From the NCBI GenBank assembly GCA_035566015.1, contig DATMRS010000015.1, forward strand, positions 1-34,043: a stretch of DNA of 34,043 nucleotides. Reading direction: 5' to 3'. This DNA comes from DATMRS01 sp035566015 (GTDB lineage: Bacteria; Pseudomonadota; Alphaproteobacteria; Sphingomonadales; Sphingomonadaceae). Both the position numbers and the translations under genes were made by a program. Below are positions 8,312-16,712 of the stretch, one piece after another (within the stretch, counting starts at the first letter, position 1; the number at the start of each line of letters is the position of its first letter). The notes beneath the pieces are model-generated. The model did not search any database, had not been told where the DNA came from, and saw nothing but the letters and a program-made list of their open reading frames with translations.

Positions 8312-8952
8312 GAATTACGCCTTGTCCTGCATGACCGCCCGTCCGTCCGACATAAAATGCCGCGGCCGGACGCAAAGCGCGCCTGCCGTAAAGCGGCAGC
8401 ATGTCGGTATGTTCCGGTCGGGGCGGAAAGGACGGACGAATATTCCGGTTAACGGCCCGGAAATCAGGACCTTCATCCGCAATCCGCGAACATGTGCAGG
8501 GTCAGGGTCAGAGGGGGGTGGCGACTTGGGACGATGAGCTTCTTGGTGGGGCTATGCATCGGCTCTCATCTCCATCAACGTGCGTGCGTCAAATTCCCCC
8601 TTTTCCGCCGATACGGGATGCCCCCGCAGCGGTCCGACAATTACCCCTCGCGACGATATTCTACTGCTTCCGCGCGCAGGCACAGGGGCGGCCGCCCATT
8701 CGGCGGCGGAATGTGGTCGCTTTCAGGCGGGCCGTTTCCGATAGCGGGCGAGAGAAGGACGAATGCCCGTCCTCGGTTCAATCGAGCGGTCAGAGGCGCT
8801 GAAAAGCCGACCTGTACCCGCCAGATGTCGAAGCTGAAGCGGGCGCATCGCGCTTCCGGCAATCCGCAGTTATTACGGTCCTCGATCATGCAAGATTGGA
8901 GCGCGCAGAAGCCGCGTGACCGAACCGCAGGCGGGCAAAGGGGGGAACCTAA
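8312..8952. other. 641-bp intergenic region between divergent genes
   Basis: No convincing gene. Short open frames here lack ribosome sites and recognisable motifs. It should hold the promoter of the glycan operon (minus) and of the substrate-binding protein (plus). The clearest structure is a perfect 6-bp inverted repeat, CTGCCG-taaag-CGGCAG, at 8383-8399, 72-88 bases upstream of the KpsE-like start, possibly an operator or a 5'UTR hairpin. No clean -35/-10 pair could be assigned. Confidence 0.5.
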
Positions 8953-9930
8953 ATGATGAGCATTGCGCGGCGCGACGTGATGGTGGGCGGCCTGTCTATG
9001 GCCATGCTGCTTTCGCGCAGTGCACTGGCGGCCTCCGCAGCCCCGCCCGCCATCTACGGCGCGACGATGACGGTCGAGATCGCGCCGGTGCTGCTGACGG
9101 TGCGCGATCGCTATCCGGTCGGCACGGCGGTGCAACTCGGCGGCGTCGCCAGCCTGATAGAACCGAATGCCGTTGCCGATGTCGCGACCAATGCCGAAAC
9201 GCAATTGCTCCGCCAATCGGTGAAGCGACCGGACCTGCGGATCATCATGACGCTGGTGGAGGGGCGCTATCGCCTGGTCGCGCGCCGGTCCGCCGGCATC
9301 GCCAGCCTCGCCAACCTGAAGGGCAAGCGCGTCGGCACATTGCGCGCGACATCGGCGGAATATTTTCTCGCCCGGATGCTCGACAGCGCCGGGCTGGCTA
9401 TGAACGACGTAACGATCGTGCAGGTAGGCCCGCTGAAGAATCTGGCGCCCGCAATCGCGAAGCAGGAGATCGACGCCGTCGCGATATGGGAGCCGTTCAG
9501 CGAGGATGCGGTGCGCGCACTGGACGACGATGCCGTCACCTTCAGCGGCGAGGGCATTTATCGCGAGCTGTTCAACCTCAACACCACCGCCGGCGCGCTC
9601 GCCGACCGGGGCAAGCGCCGCCAGATCGTCTCGCTCATGACTGCGATCATTGATACGACCGACGCCATGAACGCCAACCCCGCCGTAGCGGCGCAGGCAC
9701 AGGCGCTGGTGGCCCGGTCAGGCGGCTATACGGCGGCGCAGATCGCCGATGCATGGCCTCATCATGGCTTTGTCGCCGCTTTCGAGGACGACATGCTGGA
9801 CGTGCTGGCGGAAGAGGAAATCTGGCTCGCCCACGCGGGGAAGCGCCCGCCCCGGCCGCGCGCGCAACTCGCCCGGCTTATCGATCGCAGCGCCTATGAC
9901 GAGGCGCTGGCGCTTTCGCGGCGGGGCTGA
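8953..9930 (+). CDS. ABC-type substrate-binding protein, NrtA/SsuA/TauA-like
   Basis: A 325-residue exported protein. The N-terminus has a twin-arginine-like segment (IARRDVMVGG) and a hydrophobic stretch ending SALA-AS, so signal cleavage is expected near residue 26. The mature part has the fold pattern of the nitrate/sulfonate/taurine family: hinge region IASLANLKGKRVGTLRATSA and the pocket segment AVAIWEPFSEDA. Family members bind small oxyanions or sulfonates for ABC import. A strong AGGGGGG lies about 6-7 bases before the first of two tandem ATGs. No permease or ATPase gene lies next to it, so it is an orphan unless those are elsewhere. It converges on the TauD-like gene, 9 bases apart, which suggests a sulfonate or aryl-acid link (inference). 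Confidence 0.8.
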   Translation: MMSIARRDVMVGGLSMAMLLSRSALAASAAPPAIYGATMTVEIAPVLLTVRDRYPVGTAVQLGGVASLIEPNAVADVATNAETQLLRQSVKRPDLRIIMTLVEGRYRLVARRSAGIASLANLKGKRVGTLRATSAEYFLARMLDSAGLAMNDVTIVQVGPLKNLAPAIAKQEIDAVAIWEPFSEDAVRALDDDAVTFSGEGIYRELFNLNTTAGALADRGKRRQIVSLMTAIIDTTDAMNANPAVAAQAQALVARSGGYTAAQIADAWPHHGFVAAFEDDMLDVLAEEEIWLAHAGKRPPRPRAQLARLIDRSAYDEALALSRRG

Positions 9931-9939
9931 TCGACGGCC

Positions 9940-10869
9940 TCAGGCCGCCGGCGCGGGGGATACCGGGGCCGGCATCGTCTTGAACAGATCGCTGAACGGG
10001 TCATCCGCCTCGTCGGGCGCCGGGGCCTCGCGCACGGTGGTGCGGCGCATGTCGCGCTTCTCGTTTAGATAATCGAACTCGCCGCCGCGATGCATGCTCG
10101 CCAGATTGTCCCAGATCACCAGATCGCCGGCATTCCACTTCACCGAGAAGACATATTGCGGCTGCGTGGCCCACTCGATCAGTTCGCGGATCAGCTTGCG
10201 CCCTTCCTCGCGATCCATCCCGACGATGTCGCGCAGATGCGCCGCGACATAGAGCGTCTTGCGGCCCGATCCGGCATGGACATGCACCAACGGATGCTGC
10301 GCCTTGAGCCGGGAATCGATCTCTTCCTCGCTGATGTCCGCCCCGGCCAGCTTGCGCGACCACCAAAGCGAATGCTCACCAGTCCGCCCGTCAATCCGGT
10401 CCTTCATCGACTGCGGCAGATCCTCATAGGCCGAGCGCGTGTCGGCGAACCAGGTCTCGCCACCCTTGCTGGGCACCTTATAGGCCAGCAGCAGCGAATA
10501 AGCCGAACGGAGAGGCATGAACGAGCTGTCGGTATGCCAGAGACGATCGCCCTTGCGATATTGGATCGCCGACGGATCGCGGTTGATCTCGCCATTGGCA
10601 TCGAGATTGCCGGCATCGAACAATTCGCGATGGCCATGGCGCGGCAACGCGCCGGCCCGCGCGGGCGCCTTTTCCAGATGGCCGAAAATGCGGCTGAACG
10701 CGATATGCGATTCATTGTCGAGCCCGGTGTTGCGATAGACGCAGACACCCCAATCGTTCATCGCGCCGATGACCTGCGCCTGGGTAGCGGCATCAAGCGG
10801 CTGGCTGATGTCCACGCCGGATACTTCCGCGCCAAATCGCGGCAGGATGGGCTTGATCGTCAGGGACAT
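9940..10869 (-). CDS. TauD/TfdA family 2-oxoglutarate- and Fe(II)-dependent dioxygenase
   Basis: A 309-residue jelly-roll dioxygenase. The iron facial triad is H112-x-D114 (WHTDSSF) and H260 (NLASMHRGGEF); the conserved arginine for 2-oxoglutarate is R275 or R276 (RDMRRTTV). Length and motifs fit TauD (taurine), TfdA (2,4-D) and phenoxypropionate dioxygenases, which release sulfite or cleave an aryl ether by hydroxylating the adjacent carbon. The specific substrate cannot be decided. The ATG at 10869 has AAGGAG about 12 bases upstream. It has its own promoter with a palindromic operator at 10898-10925 and converges on the substrate-binding protein gene. Confidence 0.88.
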   Translation of the reverse strand: MSLTIKPILPRFGAEVSGVDISQPLDAATQAQVIGAMNDWGVCVYRNTGLDNESHIAFSRIFGHLEKAPARAGALPRHGHRELFDAGNLDANGEINRDPSAIQYRKGDRLWHTDSSFMPLRSAYSLLLAYKVPSKGGETWFADTRSAYEDLPQSMKDRIDGRTGEHSLWWSRKLAGADISEEEIDSRLKAQHPLVHVHAGSGRKTLYVAAHLRDIVGMDREEGRKLIRELIEWATQPQYVFSVKWNAGDLVIWDNLASMHRGGEFDYLNEKRDMRRTTVREAPAPDEADDPFSDLFKTMPAPVSPAPAA

Positions 10870-10897
10870 GGTCGTCTCTCTCTCCTTGTCGCCTTCC

Positions 10898-10925
10898 TAT
10901 ATATGTATCTTGATACGCAAGGCAA
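10898..10925 (-). promoter_or_regulatory. Promoter with GTATC-n2-GATAC operator in the spacer, upstream of the TauD-like gene
   Basis: On the minus strand TTGCCT (10920-10925) and TATATA (10898-10903) are 16 bases apart, a usable -35/-10 pair 29 bases before the ATG at 10869. The spacer contains the palindrome GTATCTTGATAC (10905-10916), with perfect 5-base arms. A site in the spacer is typical for repressors of the TetR, GntR or LacI type. No such repressor gene is adjacent. Confidence 0.55.
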
Positions 10926-11020
10926 GCCGCAGAACGCCGGATCGCAGGCTTTCCAACGCGAACAGGCGACGCCGAAGCGCCGCCTGTCCCCCCTTATTCC
11001 GCTAAAGATAACCGCAGGGG

Positions 11021-11042
11021 CCAGCCTTCGGGCGAAGGCTGG
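11021..11042 (-). terminator. Hairpin downstream of the aldehyde dehydrogenase gene
   Basis: CCAGCCTTCG and CGAAGGCTGG (11021-11030 and 11033-11042) form a perfect inverted repeat 21 bases beyond the dehydrogenase stop. On the minus strand a GC-rich stem is followed by a loosely T-containing stretch (GGTTATCTTT), so it is a plausible but not classical intrinsic terminator. Confidence 0.5.
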
Positions 11043-11063
11043 TCTGCGTTCTTTCCGAAGACG

Positions 11064-12533
11064 TCAGTTCGTCTGGGTCGGCGCGTCGTCGAGCAGGATC
11101 GTCTTGGTTTCCAGATAATGCATCAGGCCCTGCGCGCCGCCTTCGCGGCCGATGCCCGATTGCTTGTAGCCGCCGAACGGCAGCGAGAAATCGCTGCGCA
11201 TTCCATTCTGCCCGACATTGCCGGTGCGCACTCGCCGCGCGACGCGCCAGGCCGCATCGGCATCATGCGTCAGCACCGACCCGTTGAGGCCATAGTTCGA
11301 ATCGTTGGCGATGCGGATCGCATCGTCTACATCGTCGCACGGGATCAGGCTCAGCACCGGCCCGAAAATCTCCTCGCGCGCGATAGTCATGTCGTTGCGC
11401 ACGTCGGCGAAGAGCGTCGGCTCGAAGAAATAGCCGCGATTGAGGTGCGCCGGACGGCCGCCGCCCGTGACCAGCGCCGCGCCTTCCTTATTGCCCTTGT
11501 CGACATAGGATTCGACGCGCTCCAACTGGCGCTGCATCGCAAGCGGGCCCATCTGCGCCTCGCTATCGTCGGAATGGCCGACGCGGATCTTCCGCATCTC
11601 CGCCGCGATCGCGTCGGCAACCTCATCGTGGCGCCGGCGCGGCACGATCGCGCGTGTCAGCATCGCGCAGACCTGCCCGCTCACCAGCGTGATCGCGCCG
11701 GCGAGCACCTTCGCCGTTTCCTCTGTCGAGAAATCGTCGAGGATGATCGCGGCCGATTTGCCGCCAAGCTCCAGCGTGCAGCGGGCGACGCGCGAACCGC
11801 AGACCTCGCCGATCCGCTTGCCGGCGAGCGTCGATCCGGTGAAGCTCACCTTGTCGACGCCCGGATTGCAGACGAGGTGATCCGACGCCTCGCGATTGCC
11901 AGGCACGAGGTTGATGACGCCCGGCGGCAGGTCCGCCTCCTCGGCGCATTCGGCGATGATATAGGCCTCGACCGGCGTTTCGGGCGACGGCTTCATCACG
12001 ATCGTGCAGCCGGCGAGCAAGGCGGGCGCGATCTTCGCGGCCATGATCATGTAAGGCACGTTCCACGGCGCGATCGCAGCGACGACGCCGACCGGTTCCT
12101 GCACGACATAAGCGGCCGGCGCGGCCTGCGACTCGGCGCGGCGGATGAACGGGAACTCCCCGCCGAGATGGATCGCCTCCTGCAAATTCTGCGTGCCGCG
12201 CGCCGTGAGATAGGGGGCGAGCGAGGCGAGCCCCCCCATCTGCTCCGTCCAGGCGGCGGCCAGTTCGGGTTCGCGCCGGCGGAGCGCCTCGACAAGCCGG
12301 GTCATCGCCGCAACGCGCTCGCCCGGCGACATCCACGGCCACGGGCCTTCATCGAACGCCTTGCGCGCGGCCGCGACCGCGCGATCCATGTCGATCTCGT
12401 CAGCCTCGGCGACGCGGACGACCACCCGCTCGCTGTCGGGCGAGACGATCTCAAGCTGCCGCCCCGAATGCGGTTCTACCCAGGCGCCGCCGATGAACAG
12501 GCGGTCGGGATGGCGGAGTGCGGGTGCGCTCAT
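11064..12533 (-). CDS. NAD(P)-dependent aldehyde dehydrogenase
   Basis: A 489-residue ALDH-superfamily enzyme of normal length. Active-site residues are visible: N158 in PWN, K181 in KPSPE, FTGS at 231-234, general base E255 in LELGGK and nucleophile C289 in SGQVC. The C-terminal EEIFGPV and FGGYKQSGIGRE motifs are present. It oxidises an aldehyde to its acid with NAD(P)+, probably a side-chain aldehyde in the local pathway. The start has GGAG 8 bases upstream and overlaps by four bases (ATGA) the stop of a 30-codon ORF. Transcription should start at the TTGACA-N20-TTATCATGTTAT promoter (12709-12746), so it is a predicted member of the MarR regulon. Confidence 0.9.
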   Translation of the reverse strand: MSAPALRHPDRLFIGGAWVEPHSGRQLEIVSPDSERVVVRVAEADEIDMDRAVAAARKAFDEGPWPWMSPGERVAAMTRLVEALRRREPELAAAWTEQMGGLASLAPYLTARGTQNLQEAIHLGGEFPFIRRAESQAAPAAYVVQEPVGVVAAIAPWNVPYMIMAAKIAPALLAGCTIVMKPSPETPVEAYIIAECAEEADLPPGVINLVPGNREASDHLVCNPGVDKVSFTGSTLAGKRIGEVCGSRVARCTLELGGKSAAIILDDFSTEETAKVLAGAITLVSGQVCAMLTRAIVPRRRHDEVADAIAAEMRKIRVGHSDDSEAQMGPLAMQRQLERVESYVDKGNKEGAALVTGGGRPAHLNRGYFFEPTLFADVRNDMTIAREEIFGPVLSLIPCDDVDDAIRIANDSNYGLNGSVLTHDADAAWRVARRVRTGNVGQNGMRSDFSLPFGGYKQSGIGREGGAQGLMHYLETKTILLDDAPTQTN

Positions 12534-12622
12534 GCGAAAGTCTCCATCGGATAGAGGGCCGGACAGCCCCTGAAATGTTCGGGATCGTCAGGCCGCTGAC
12601 AGAGAAACAGGACCTTGCACAT
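12530..12622 (-). CDS. Candidate 30-residue small protein or leader peptide upstream of ALDH
   Basis: A 30-codon frame with a good ribosome site (GGGAGAGGGAGC directly before ATG at 12622). Its TGA overlaps the ALDH ATG as ATGA, the layout of translational coupling. The peptide starts MCKVLFLCQRPDD and has Cys at residues 2, 8 and 19; I do not recognise it. It sits between the MarR-type promoter and the ALDH gene. It could be a small protein, a leader peptide that sets ALDH translation, or a chance frame. A longer in-frame start at 12715 falls inside the operator and is unlikely. Confidence 0.45.
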   Translation of the reverse strand: MCKVLFLCQRPDDPEHFRGCPALYPMETFA

Positions 12623-12708
12623 GCTCCCTCTCCCACAATCGGTCGCGAAGATCGCGTCCCAGGCGGTGTTCGTCGCGCACCGCCATGCGTGCGGTTGCGC
12701 CGCAAAAC

Positions 12709-12746
12709 ATAACATGATAACTATCTTGTCGCGCCGATCGTGTCAA
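12709..12746 (-). promoter_or_regulatory. TTGACA-N20-TTATCATGTTAT promoter/operator (ALDH unit)
   Basis: On the minus strand a consensus -35 TTGACA (12741-12746) is followed by exactly 20 bases and then TTATCATGTTAT (12709-12720), continuing as GTTTTG. The box is a near-palindrome centred on CATG and would cover the -10/+1 region (TAGTTA at a 17-base spacing, or GATAGT at 15), the usual place for MarR-type repression. The same layout recurs at 19540, 30205 and 33912. The divergent aldo/keto reductase gene begins 86 bases to the right and may share the control region. Confidence 0.75.
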
Positions 12747-12831
12747 TGAACGATCACCGCCGGCCCGGCCGGGCTTGCCGAAACGTCCCTCCCCAACGAA
12801 GAGGGGCATCTGATAATTCGAGGAGAGGCAT

Positions 12832-13863
12832 ATGGAACTGCGCACGCTGGGCGCCACGGGAATGCGGGTGAGCCCGCTCTGCCTGGGCGCGATGATGTTC
12901 GGATCGATCGGCAACACCGATCATGACGATTGCGTGCGCATCATCCATCGCGCGATCGACGGCGGGATCAACTTCATCGACACCGCCGACGGCTATTCGC
13001 GCGGCGAATCCGAAACGATCGTCGGCAAGGCGATCAAGGGCCGGCGCGACTCGCTTGTCATCGCCACCAAATTCTACGCCGCGATGGGGGACGACCCCAA
13101 TATGCGCGGCGGATCGCGCCGCTGGATCGTGCGCGCCGTCGAGGACAGCCTGCGCCGGCTCGGCACCGATCATATCGACCTCTATCAGATGCACCGCTAC
13201 GACGACGGCACCGATATCGAGGAGGTGCTGTTCACCCTCACCGATCTCGTCCGCCAGGGGAAAATCCGCCAGTTCGGCTGCTCCAGCTTCCCCGCCGACC
13301 GGATCGTCGAGAGCCACTGGATCGCCGAAAAGCGCGGGACCCAGCGCTTCCGCTGCGATCAGCCCGGTTATTCGATCTTCGTGCGCGATATCGAGCGGTT
13401 CGTACTGCCCGCCTGCCGGCGCTACGGCATGGGCGTCATCACCTTCAGCCCGCTGGACGGCGGCTTCCTTTCGGGCCGGTATCGCGGGCCGGAGGATTTG
13501 GCCGGGGACAATCGCATCGCCTATTTCGGGCGGCTGATGCGCGGCAGTTTCGATCCGCAGGCGGCCTTCATCCGGCGCAAGCTCGACATCGTCGCCGAAC
13601 TGGTGAAGCTGGCCGACGAGATCGGGGTGACGATCGCGCAGCTCGCCGTCGCCTTCGTCCTCCAGCATCCGGCCGTGACCGCCGCGATCATCGGCCCCCG
13701 GACGATGGAACAGCTCGAAAGCCTGCTCCCCGCCGGGGACCTGAAGCTCTCCGCCGAGACGCTGGACCGGATCGACGCCCTGGTGCCGCCGGGCACATCG
13801 CTCAATCCCGGGTTCAACGACATGCCTTCGGGGACGACCAAGGCCGCGCTCCGGCGCGGCTGA
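12832..13863 (+). CDS. Aldo/keto reductase
   Basis: A 343-residue AKR-superfamily barrel. The catalytic tetrad is visible as D50 and Y55 (DTADGYSRGESE), K80 (IATKF) and H121 (YQMHRYD). NADPH-binding features near the C-terminus (AAIIGPRTMEQLESL) fit the YajO/Tas-like branch that reduces aldehydes and ketones or oxidises dihydrodiols. The start ATG follows GAGGAGAGG by 3-6 bases. It is divergent from the ALDH unit and ends 2 bases from the convergent alcohol dehydrogenase gene. A role in interconverting carbonyl intermediates is inferred from context. Confidence 0.87.
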   Translation: MELRTLGATGMRVSPLCLGAMMFGSIGNTDHDDCVRIIHRAIDGGINFIDTADGYSRGESETIVGKAIKGRRDSLVIATKFYAAMGDDPNMRGGSRRWIVRAVEDSLRRLGTDHIDLYQMHRYDDGTDIEEVLFTLTDLVRQGKIRQFGCSSFPADRIVESHWIAEKRGTQRFRCDQPGYSIFVRDIERFVLPACRRYGMGVITFSPLDGGFLSGRYRGPEDLAGDNRIAYFGRLMRGSFDPQAAFIRRKLDIVAELVKLADEIGVTIAQLAVAFVLQHPAVTAAIIGPRTMEQLESLLPAGDLKLSAETLDRIDALVPPGTSLNPGFNDMPSGTTKAALRRG

Positions 13864-13865
13864 GG

Positions 13866-14933
13866 TCAGGCGGCGGCCGCCTCGCGCAACGTCGCCATGT
13901 CGATCACGAAGCGATATTTGACGTCGGCGGCAAGCAGCCGCTCATAGGCTTCGTTGATCTCGTCGATGGCGATCATCTCGACATCGGCGGTGATCCCATG
14001 CTCGGCGCAGAAATCGAGCATTTCCTGCGTCGTCGGCAAGCCGCCGGTGATCGATCCGGCGACGCTGCGGCGCTTGAGGATCAGGCTGGCGGGATCGATC
14101 GGCGGATGCGGCGTGGCCGGCATGCCGACCAAAGCCAGCGTCCCGTCGATCTTCAGCAGCGCGAGATAGTCGTCAAGATTATGCGGCGCGGAGACGGTAT
14201 CGAGCACGAAATCGAGGCTGTAGGCGTGCGCCGCCATCGCCGCCTTGTCGGTCGAGACGACCACCTCGTCGGCGCCGAGCCGCCTTCCGTCGTCAGCCTT
14301 GCCCGGCGAGGTGGTGAACAGCACGACATGCGCGCCCATCGCATGCGCCAGCTTGATCGCGACGTGGCCGAGCCCGCCAAGCCCGACCACCCCGACGCGA
14401 TCGCCCGACTTCACCTTCCAGTGGCGCAGCGGCGAATAGGTGGTGATCCCCGCGCAAAGCAATGGCGCCGCGCCCGCCGGGTCCAGCCCCTCGGGAATGC
14501 GCAGCACGAAATCCTCGTCGACGACGATATTGGTCGAATAGCCGCCATAGGTGGGCTTGCCGGTTTCGCCTTCGACGCCCGAATAGGTGCCGGTGAAGCC
14601 TGCCTCGCAAAATTGCTCGTTGCCCGACTGGCAGGGCGCGCACTGGCGGCACGAATTAACCATGCAACCCACGCCGACGACATCGCCGACCTTGTGGCGC
14701 GTGACGGCCGCGCCCACGCCGATCACCCTCCCGATTATCTCGTGACCCGGCACGAAGGGCCAGTTCTGCTCGCCCCATTCGCCGCGCACTGTGTGGATGT
14801 CCGAATGGCAGACGCCGCAATAATCGATCGCGATCCGCACATCGCGCGGCCCCGGATCGCGCCGTTCGAACCGCCAGGGAGCCAGCCGGTCGCCGGCCGC
14901 CGGGGCCGCATAGCCGTCTGTCAGTGTCATCAT
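13866..14933 (-). CDS. Zinc-dependent alcohol dehydrogenase, cinnamyl-alcohol-dehydrogenase-like
   Basis: A 355-residue medium-chain dehydrogenase. Catalytic zinc ligands are C42 (GVCHSD), H64-E65 (GHE) and a Cys in PLLCAGITTY (about 159). Structural zinc cysteines are C95, C98, C101 and C109. The Rossmann motif GLGGLGH and a CAD/YahK-type substrate domain follow. It interconverts alcohols and aldehydes with NADP(H). The GGAGG site lies 5 bases before ATG 14933 (8 before 14930); the ATG at 14945 overlaps that site and is disfavoured. It is the last gene of the operon starting with the Rieske alpha subunit, 31 bases after the kinase gene. Confidence 0.87.
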   Translation of the reverse strand: MMTLTDGYAAPAAGDRLAPWRFERRDPGPRDVRIAIDYCGVCHSDIHTVRGEWGEQNWPFVPGHEIIGRVIGVGAAVTRHKVGDVVGVGCMVNSCRQCAPCQSGNEQFCEAGFTGTYSGVEGETGKPTYGGYSTNIVVDEDFVLRIPEGLDPAGAAPLLCAGITTYSPLRHWKVKSGDRVGVVGLGGLGHVAIKLAHAMGAHVVLFTTSPGKADDGRRLGADEVVVSTDKAAMAAHAYSLDFVLDTVSAPHNLDDYLALLKIDGTLALVGMPATPHPPIDPASLILKRRSVAGSITGGLPTTQEMLDFCAEHGITADVEMIAIDEINEAYERLLAADVKYRFVIDMATLREAAAA

Positions 14934-14964
14934 TCCATCCTCCATCGCTGGCCGGCTCGCCAGC

Positions 14965-16677
14965 CTAGATCGCCGCCGCGATCGCCTTCAGCCAAACGGC
15001 GACCGCATAGGCGCCGGGATCGGGGTGGCCTAGCGCGCGCTCGCCCACATAGGCTGAGCGGCCGAGCCGGGGCCGCATCCGCGCCGTCGCCTCGACGCCC
15101 GCCTCCGCCGCGCCGATCGCGGCATCGAGGATAGCGGTGGCATCCTCCCCCTCCCCCGTCCTGGCCGCGATGGCATCGGCGGCGGGCAGCAGCGCATCGA
15201 GCATCGTCCGGTCGCCCGCCTTGCCGCCGCCCAGCGACTGAATACCCTCGCACCCCGCACGGAACGCCGCCGCCCAGGCATCGGCTCGGCCCGGATCGCG
15301 CGCCTCGGCAAGGCTCATCGCAACACGCAGGACGAAAACCGCATAGAGCGGCCCCGACGTGCCGCCCAAGGCGCGGCGCAGTTCCGCCGACACATCGCGC
15401 AGCGCGGCGGCCGGATGGGCCATATCAAGGTGCGGCACCAGCGCTTCGATCGCGCGCGCGCCGCGTGCGAGGCTGATGCCGATATCACCGTCACCCACCA
15501 CCGAATCCAACTCGGTCAGCCGTGGCTCCGCCTGCTTGAGCGCCGCGATGACGGCCGTAATAGCATTGGCAAAACGGCGCTTCTGGCCCTCATCGGCCCA
15601 GGCCGGCCCCAGCGTCTCGCCCTGCTCCTCCGCCTTGGGATGGGCGATAGCGCCAAGCGACGAGGCAGGGCATGTGGGCAGCGCCCACGCGCCCGCGGCG
15701 GCCGGCGCGAGCAACCTTTTCAGCCGAATATCGTCAAGCTTCAGCAACGAGATCGAGCAGCCCGGCATCTCCAGCGCGGTCAGGAAGGTGCCGACCAGCG
15801 CCGCCTCGGTCCGAACGCCCGCCTTCTGCAATCGTGTCAAAGCGTGACGCGCCACGATGCTCAATTCCTGGATCGCCGTGCCGCCGAGATTGTTGACCAG
15901 CAACGCGATGCGGTCGGCGGCCGTAAGATGGCCACGTTCGATCAGCCGGTCGAGCAGTTGATCCAGCATCACATCGGCGGGCGCGATCGGGCCACGCCGC
16001 GCCCCGCTCTCGCCATGGATGCCAAGGCCATATTCCACCTCGTCCTCACCCAGTTCGAAGCCTCGCGTGCCAGCGGCCGGAACGATGCAGGCGCCCAGCC
16101 CCAGCCCCATGCTGAACAGGGCAGCGGCGGCGCCCTCCGCCTCGGCCTTCACCTCGGCCAGTGACAGCCCCGCCTCGGCGGCCGCGCCCGCAATCTTGTG
16201 AACCAGCACCGTGCCCGCGATCCCGCGCCGGCCGACTGCGCCGCCAGCATCGTCCAACGCGATGTCGTCGCGCACGATCACCATCTCGACGGCGATGCCC
16301 GATGCGCGCGCGATCTCGGCGGCGAGCCCGAAATTGAGGCGGTCGCCGGTATAATTCTTGATGATAAGCAGGACGCCCGCCGGCCCCGCCACCGCGCGGA
16401 TCGCCGCCAGCACGGCATCCACGCTCGGCGAGGTGAAGACGGCGCCGACCACGGCGGCGGTGAGCATGCCCGCGCCGACATAGCCGGCATGTGCGGGCTC
16501 ATGCCCTGCCCCGCCGCCGGAGACGATCGCTACCTTGCCGCTTGCCGCCAGCGCGCGATGATCGCGCCGCAGAACGACATTCTCGCCTTCGATCCGCGTG
16601 AGCCGCTCATCGGCCAGCAGCAGCCCCTCGATCATCTCTTCGACGACGAGCAGCGGATCGTTGACAAGCTTCTTCAT
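14965..16677 (-). CDS. Dihydroxyacetone kinase, fused DhaK-DhaL (ATP-dependent type)
   Basis: A 570-residue fusion. The DhaK half (1-330) has GGAGHEPAHAGYVG (55-68), KNYTGDRLNFGLA (107-119) and the substrate-binding His in GIHGE (H221). The DhaL half (about 365-570) has the Mg-ADP-binding DGDIG (396-400) and GGTSGPLY. Fused enzymes use ATP to phosphorylate dihydroxyacetone or related short ketoses, unlike the PTS-coupled split form. The start has GGAGG 4-5 bases upstream. Its position in an operon with a Rieske dioxygenase is unusual and suggests that a C3/C4 hydroxyketone arises in the pathway, or that the fold is used on another hydroxyketone (inference). Confidence 0.88.
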   Translation of the reverse strand: MKKLVNDPLLVVEEMIEGLLLADERLTRIEGENVVLRRDHRALAASGKVAIVSGGGAGHEPAHAGYVGAGMLTAAVVGAVFTSPSVDAVLAAIRAVAGPAGVLLIIKNYTGDRLNFGLAAEIARASGIAVEMVIVRDDIALDDAGGAVGRRGIAGTVLVHKIAGAAAEAGLSLAEVKAEAEGAAAALFSMGLGLGACIVPAAGTRGFELGEDEVEYGLGIHGESGARRGPIAPADVMLDQLLDRLIERGHLTAADRIALLVNNLGGTAIQELSIVARHALTRLQKAGVRTEAALVGTFLTALEMPGCSISLLKLDDIRLKRLLAPAAAGAWALPTCPASSLGAIAHPKAEEQGETLGPAWADEGQKRRFANAITAVIAALKQAEPRLTELDSVVGDGDIGISLARGARAIEALVPHLDMAHPAAALRDVSAELRRALGGTSGPLYAVFVLRVAMSLAEARDPGRADAWAAAFRAGCEGIQSLGGGKAGDRTMLDALLPAADAIAARTGEGEDATAILDAAIGAAEAGVEATARMRPRLGRSAYVGERALGHPDPGAYAVAVWLKAIAAAI

Positions 16678-16712
16678 GCGCCCTCCGTTCGACGCGGATC
16701 CGGGTTCGCGTC

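Noticed and set aside
11118..12554. A 478-codon open frame on the plus strand
   Set aside because: Entirely antisense to the aldehyde dehydrogenase, which carries all catalytic motifs.
12530..12715. 61-codon reading of the small ORF upstream of ALDH
   Set aside because: Its ATG falls inside the TTATCATGTTAT box near the expected transcription start; the ATG at 12622 with GGGAGAGGGAGC is far more likely.
12930..15134. A 734-codon open frame on the plus strand
   Set aside because: It overlaps the aldo/keto reductase in another frame and the alcohol dehydrogenase antisense; the composition is low-complexity Arg/Ala/Asp and no motif is seen.
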